Positions 6,803 through 12,158 of a stretch of 12,158 nt of DNA are shown here, piece by piece. Each line of letters starts with the position of its first letter. Position 1 is the first letter of the stretch. The stretch is from positions 1 to 12,158 of the forward strand of contig DEKZ01000267.1 of assembly GCA_002354135.1 (NCBI GenBank). Direction: 5' to 3'. Position numbers and translations under genes: made by a program. This stretch comes from Massilia sp. UBA2709. Its GTDB lineage: Bacteria > Pseudomonadota > Gammaproteobacteria > Burkholderiales > Burkholderiaceae_D. The notes under the pieces were generated by a model. The model ran no database searches. It worked only from the letters and a program-made list of their open reading frames with translations, and was not told where the DNA came from.

Positions 6803-7720
6803 ATGCAGGACCTCAATGACCTCTACTACTTTGCCCAGGTTGTCGATCACGGCGGCTTCGCTGCCGCCGCTCGCGCTACCGGCATACAGAAATCCAAGCT
6901 TAGTCGCCGCATCCAGCAATTGGAAGAAAAGATCGGCGTGCGCCTGCTCAACCGGTCCTCGCGCCAGTTCGCGCCGACCGAGCTCGGCCGTGCCTACTAC
7001 GAGCGTTGCGTTGCCATGCTGGTCGAGGCGGAGGCCGCCGACCAGGTCATCGCCCAGGTGCTTGCCGAGCCGCGCGGCATCATCCGGATCAGTTGCCCGG
7101 TTGCGCTGATCAATTTCCAGTTCGGCGCCCTGTTCGCGCGCTTCCTCAGCGCCTACCCCGACGTGGTGATCCACCTGGAAAGCACGAACCGGCGCGTGGA
7201 CGTGATCGGAGAAGGATTCGATCTCGCCATCCGGGTGCGCTTCCCGCCGCTCGAACCCACCGAACTGGTCATGCGCAAGCTCGACACCAGCACCCTGTGC
7301 CTGGTCGCCAGTCCGGCCTTCCTGGCGCAACGCCCGATTGCCTCGCCTGTCGACCTGCACGGGATACCGAGCGTGACCCTGGGGCCGCCGCGCAGGGACT
7401 ACCAATGGGAACTCCAGCACGCCGACGGCCAGACCGCGCACATCCCCCATGTGCCCAGGCTGGTGACCGACGACATGGCCGCCCTGCGCGACGCGGCGAT
7501 CGCCGGCGTGGGCGTGGTGGCGCTGCCCACGATGATGGTGTGGAAGCAGATCGAGGCCGGGCAACTCGTCCACGTCCTGCCCGACTGGCAGCCGCCGGCC
7601 GGCATCGTGCACGCCCTGTTCCCTTCGCGGCGCGGGCTGCTGCCGTCGATCCGGCGCCTGCTCGACTTCCTGGTGGCCGAGTGCGAGGAAGCGCGGCGCC
7701 AGGCCGGCGGCAAGACCTGA
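6803..7720 (+). CDS. LysR-family transcriptional regulator
   Basis: From the ATG at 6803 the protein has 305 residues, normal for LysR regulators. The winged helix-turn-helix lies at about residues 2-60: LYYFAQVVDHGGFAAAAR, then a recognition helix with KSKLSRRIQQLEEKIGVRLL and the RSSRQFAPTELG wing. The effector-binding domain spans about 90-297, with the hallmark GFDLAIRV (138-145) and VGVVALP (236-242) segments. A TTG-initiated extension to 6767 exists but would overlap the candidate promoter and adds nothing family-like. AGGA lies only 2 bases from the ATG, too close for a normal Shine-Dalgarno. The gene is divergent from pirin, so it probably controls the pirin/isochorismatase pair and itself; the inducer is unknown. 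Confidence 0.92.
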   Translation: MQDLNDLYYFAQVVDHGGFAAAARATGIQKSKLSRRIQQLEEKIGVRLLNRSSRQFAPTELGRAYYERCVAMLVEAEAADQVIAQVLAEPRGIIRISCPVALINFQFGALFARFLSAYPDVVIHLESTNRRVDVIGEGFDLAIRVRFPPLEPTELVMRKLDTSTLCLVASPAFLAQRPIASPVDLHGIPSVTLGPPRRDYQWELQHADGQTAHIPHVPRLVTDDMAALRDAAIAGVGVVALPTMMVWKQIEAGQLVHVLPDWQPPAGIVHALFPSRRGLLPSIRRLLDFLVAECEEARRQAGGKT

Positions 7721-7829
7721 GCGCCGTGGGCGCGAGACCGGCCTGCATGCTGCCGCGGGAAGGTTTCCATCGGCCGGAACGCGACCGTTATTGCATTACA
7801 CTGCCATCTTCCATCGAAAGAGACAGCCC

Positions 7830-8405
7830 ATGTTCGAACAATGCAAGTGGTATAACGAGCCGCCCGTTTTCGGAGTCGATCAAGACAGATTGGACGTCGT
7901 CACTGGTACCCACACCGACTTCTGGCGAACGACCAGCTACGATTTCATTCACGACAACGGGCATTTCCTTGCCAGGCCGGTCGACGGCGACTTCACCGCG
8001 CAGATACACGTGCGCGCGCAGTTCGAGGATCTGTATGACCAGGCCGGCCTGATGGTGCGCATCGACGAACGCCGCTGGATCAAGGTGGGCGTCGAGTTCT
8101 CGGATGGCCACCTGATGATGAGCACCGTGCTGACAAACGAGAAGTCCGACTGGTCCGTCGCCCTGGCGCCGGCGCTCGCGGACGGCTTCTGGGTGCGCGT
8201 CACCATCAGCCGCGGCGTTGTTCGTGCCCAGTACTCGGTCGACGGTGTGACCTGGCCGATGCTGCGGCTGGCGCCCTTCCCGGTCGCCGATCGTTACCTG
8301 GTCGGTCCCATGTGCTGCACGCCGAAGCGGGCGGGACTGCAGGTGGCGTTTACCGGGTTTTCGGTGGGACCGGCGCTGGACAAGGACTTGCACGACCTGT
8401 CCTGA
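7830..8405 (+). CDS. DUF1349 domain protein (concanavalin A-like beta-sandwich)
   Basis: The ATG at 7830 is preceded by an AAGAGA at about 6 bases and gives 191 residues; a longer TTG-started form (7791) is less likely. No signal peptide is seen. The pattern of HDNGHFLARPVDGDF, YDQAGLMVRIDERRWIKVGVEF (read as two adjoining strands, about 69-90), SDWSV and VRAQYSVDGVTW is characteristic of DUF1349, a LamG/concanavalin A-like fold found in small cytosolic proteins of unknown role, some once annotated as 'regulation of enolase'. A sugar-binding function is possible from the fold but is not shown. It follows the LysR gene by 109 bases with a separate start region, and converges on dnaE2. Confidence 0.85.
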   Translation: MFEQCKWYNEPPVFGVDQDRLDVVTGTHTDFWRTTSYDFIHDNGHFLARPVDGDFTAQIHVRAQFEDLYDQAGLMVRIDERRWIKVGVEFSDGHLMMSTVLTNEKSDWSVALAPALADGFWVRVTISRGVVRAQYSVDGVTWPMLRLAPFPVADRYLVGPMCCTPKRAGLQVAFTGFSVGPALDKDLHDLS

Positions 8406-8427
8406 CGGCGGCTTCCCGGAAGACTTC

Positions 8428-8450
8428 GGGGCGACACGAGGACGCCCCGG
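8428..8450. terminator. Hairpin between convergent DUF1349 and dnaE2 genes
   Basis: A 7-bp perfect stem (CGGGGCG at 8428-8434 with CGCCCCG at 8444-8450), with a 9-base loop, lies 22 bases past the DUF1349 stop and about 48 bases past the dnaE2 stop on the other strand. No T-run flanks it, so termination activity is only a possibility. Confidence 0.35.
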
Positions 8451-8498
8451 ATTGTCAGCGCCTGGGCAAGAAGCGCATGAATCAAGGTCCTGGCCCCA

Positions 8499-11705
<3,207 letters not shown>

Positions 11706-11745
11706 TTAGGTTGAGAAAAATTAAAACGTGCAAAGCGCACAAAAG

Positions 11746-11765
11746 TACTGTATAAAAACACAGTA
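11746..11765. promoter_or_regulatory. LexA-binding site (SOS box)
   Basis: TACTGTATAAAAACACAGTA fits the CTGT-N8-ACAG core of the E. coli-type LexA operator, and the flanking TA on each side also matches the consensus palindrome. It lies in the 93-base spacer between dnaE2 (minus) and the PhzF-like gene (plus). SOS control of dnaE2 is expected from the family. Because the operator is symmetric, it may repress the divergent gene too: TATAAA inside it (11751-11756) and TATAAC at its edge (11764-11769) could serve as -10 elements for the plus strand. Confidence 0.88.
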
Positions 11766-11798
11766 TAACTGACGAGATCACTTTGGCAAGGACCAGCA

Positions 11799-12158
11799 AT
11801 GCGTGTTCATGAGTTCGTGTGTTTCGGCGAGCGCCCCGGCGAAGGCAACCCGGCGCTCGTCATCGAGGGCGGCAACGGCAACCCGGGGTGGCGCCGGGCG
11901 CTGGCGCGCGAGCGCAATCTCACCTGCGTGTTCGTCGACCCGGGCGACGATGTGGAGACAGCCGCCGTGCTGGACTTCGTCTACCCGCACGCCCGCAGTC
12001 CGCTCTGCCTGCACGCCACGCTGGCGGCGGCGCAGATCCTGTTCGAGCGCCAGGGGCGTAACGCGCCCCTGAGAGCGTGTGAAAAAAACTCCAGGGCAAG
12101 GCGCGTCGTCGAAGACAGTACGAATGTACGGCAAGACGATGCAACGCAGCCATGGAGG
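11799..12158 (+). CDS. PhzF-like epimerase/isomerase family protein, running into a repeat element; 3' end outside window
   Basis: The ATG at 11799 follows AAGGA at 7 bases. The frame is open to the window end (120 codons). Residues 1-91 resemble the N-terminal half-domain of PhzF-fold proteins: MRVHEFVCF, GNPALVI (16-22), a helix ending ARERNLTCVFV, then DFVYPHARSPLCLHATLAAAQILFE (59-83, matching the FTP...CGHATLAA block; quoted as two adjoining parts). Key differences: the catalytic Glu of the usual NLSETAF is absent (NLTCVF), and the Gly of CGHAT is Leu71. From codon 92 the translation is that of the palindromic element and has no PhzF similarity. The gene is therefore either interrupted, C-terminally replaced, or carries an in-frame insert; normal family length is about 260-300 residues. 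It sits next to a LexA box. Family call moderate, activity doubtful. Confidence 0.7.
   Translation, partial: MRVHEFVCFGERPGEGNPALVIEGGNGNPGWRRALARERNLTCVFVDPGDDVETAAVLDFVYPHARSPLCLHATLAAAQILFERQGRNAPLRACEKNSRARRVVEDSTNVRQDDATQPWR
12074..12158. repeat. Palindromic dispersed element, copy 2 (truncated by window end)
   Basis: This copy is inverted relative to the one at 2709-2807. Its first 20 bases (AGCGTGTGAAAAAAACTCCA) correspond to the complement of 2788-2807 with four differences, and the following core matches with six differences over 70 bases. If full length (99 bp), it would end 14 bases beyond the window. It starts within codon 92 of the PhzF-like gene. Confidence 0.8.

Noticed and set aside
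11728..11740. GTGC-N5-GCAC dyad beside the SOS box as a second operator
   Set aside because: Only 4-bp arms in a short spacer; no known regulator fits and chance is likely.

Overview
The window is GC-rich, densely coded DNA with short spacers. Gene content (ImuC-type polymerase, pirin/isochorismatase/LysR group, LtaS-like sulfatase, YxFxxD secreted protein) suggests a betaproteobacterium, probably of the Oxalobacteraceae/Massilia type. That placement is inference from gene families and base composition, not from a marker gene. No rRNA, tRNA, CRISPR array, integrase or insertion sequence was seen, and there is no gene-free stretch above 300 bases.

Layout. (1) 2-2709, plus strand: a 5'-truncated LtaS-like phosphoglycerol transferase/sulfatase whose stop overlaps the GTG start of an exported GH18-like TIM-barrel protein. 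The two are translationally coupled and probably act on an envelope or extracellular polymer. (2) 2709-2807: a palindromic 99-bp repeat element between convergent genes. (3) 2821-4857, minus strand: a small lipocalin-like conserved protein, a secreted YxFxxD-repeat protein, and a stand-alone hisC. (4) 5063-7720: a YcaC-like isochorismatase-fold hydrolase and a pirin on the minus strand, with a LysR regulator divergent from the pirin. This looks like a regulated stress or detoxification module. (5) 7830-8405: a DUF1349 beta-sandwich protein on the plus strand. (6) 8499-11705, minus strand: dnaE2/imuC, the error-prone alpha subunit of the SOS mutasome, without imuA or imuB beside it. (7) 11746-11765: a full LexA-type SOS box between dnaE2 and a divergent PhzF-like gene. 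(8) 11799 to the end: that PhzF-like gene, whose recognisable sequence stops after about 91 codons where a second, inverted copy of the palindromic element begins and runs off the window.

The most notable items are the palindromic element family (two inverted copies, 75 of 85 bases identical, each with its own matching arm), its in-frame entry into the PhzF-like gene, and the shared SOS box that may place a PhzF-like protein under DNA-damage control beside a solitary dnaE2.
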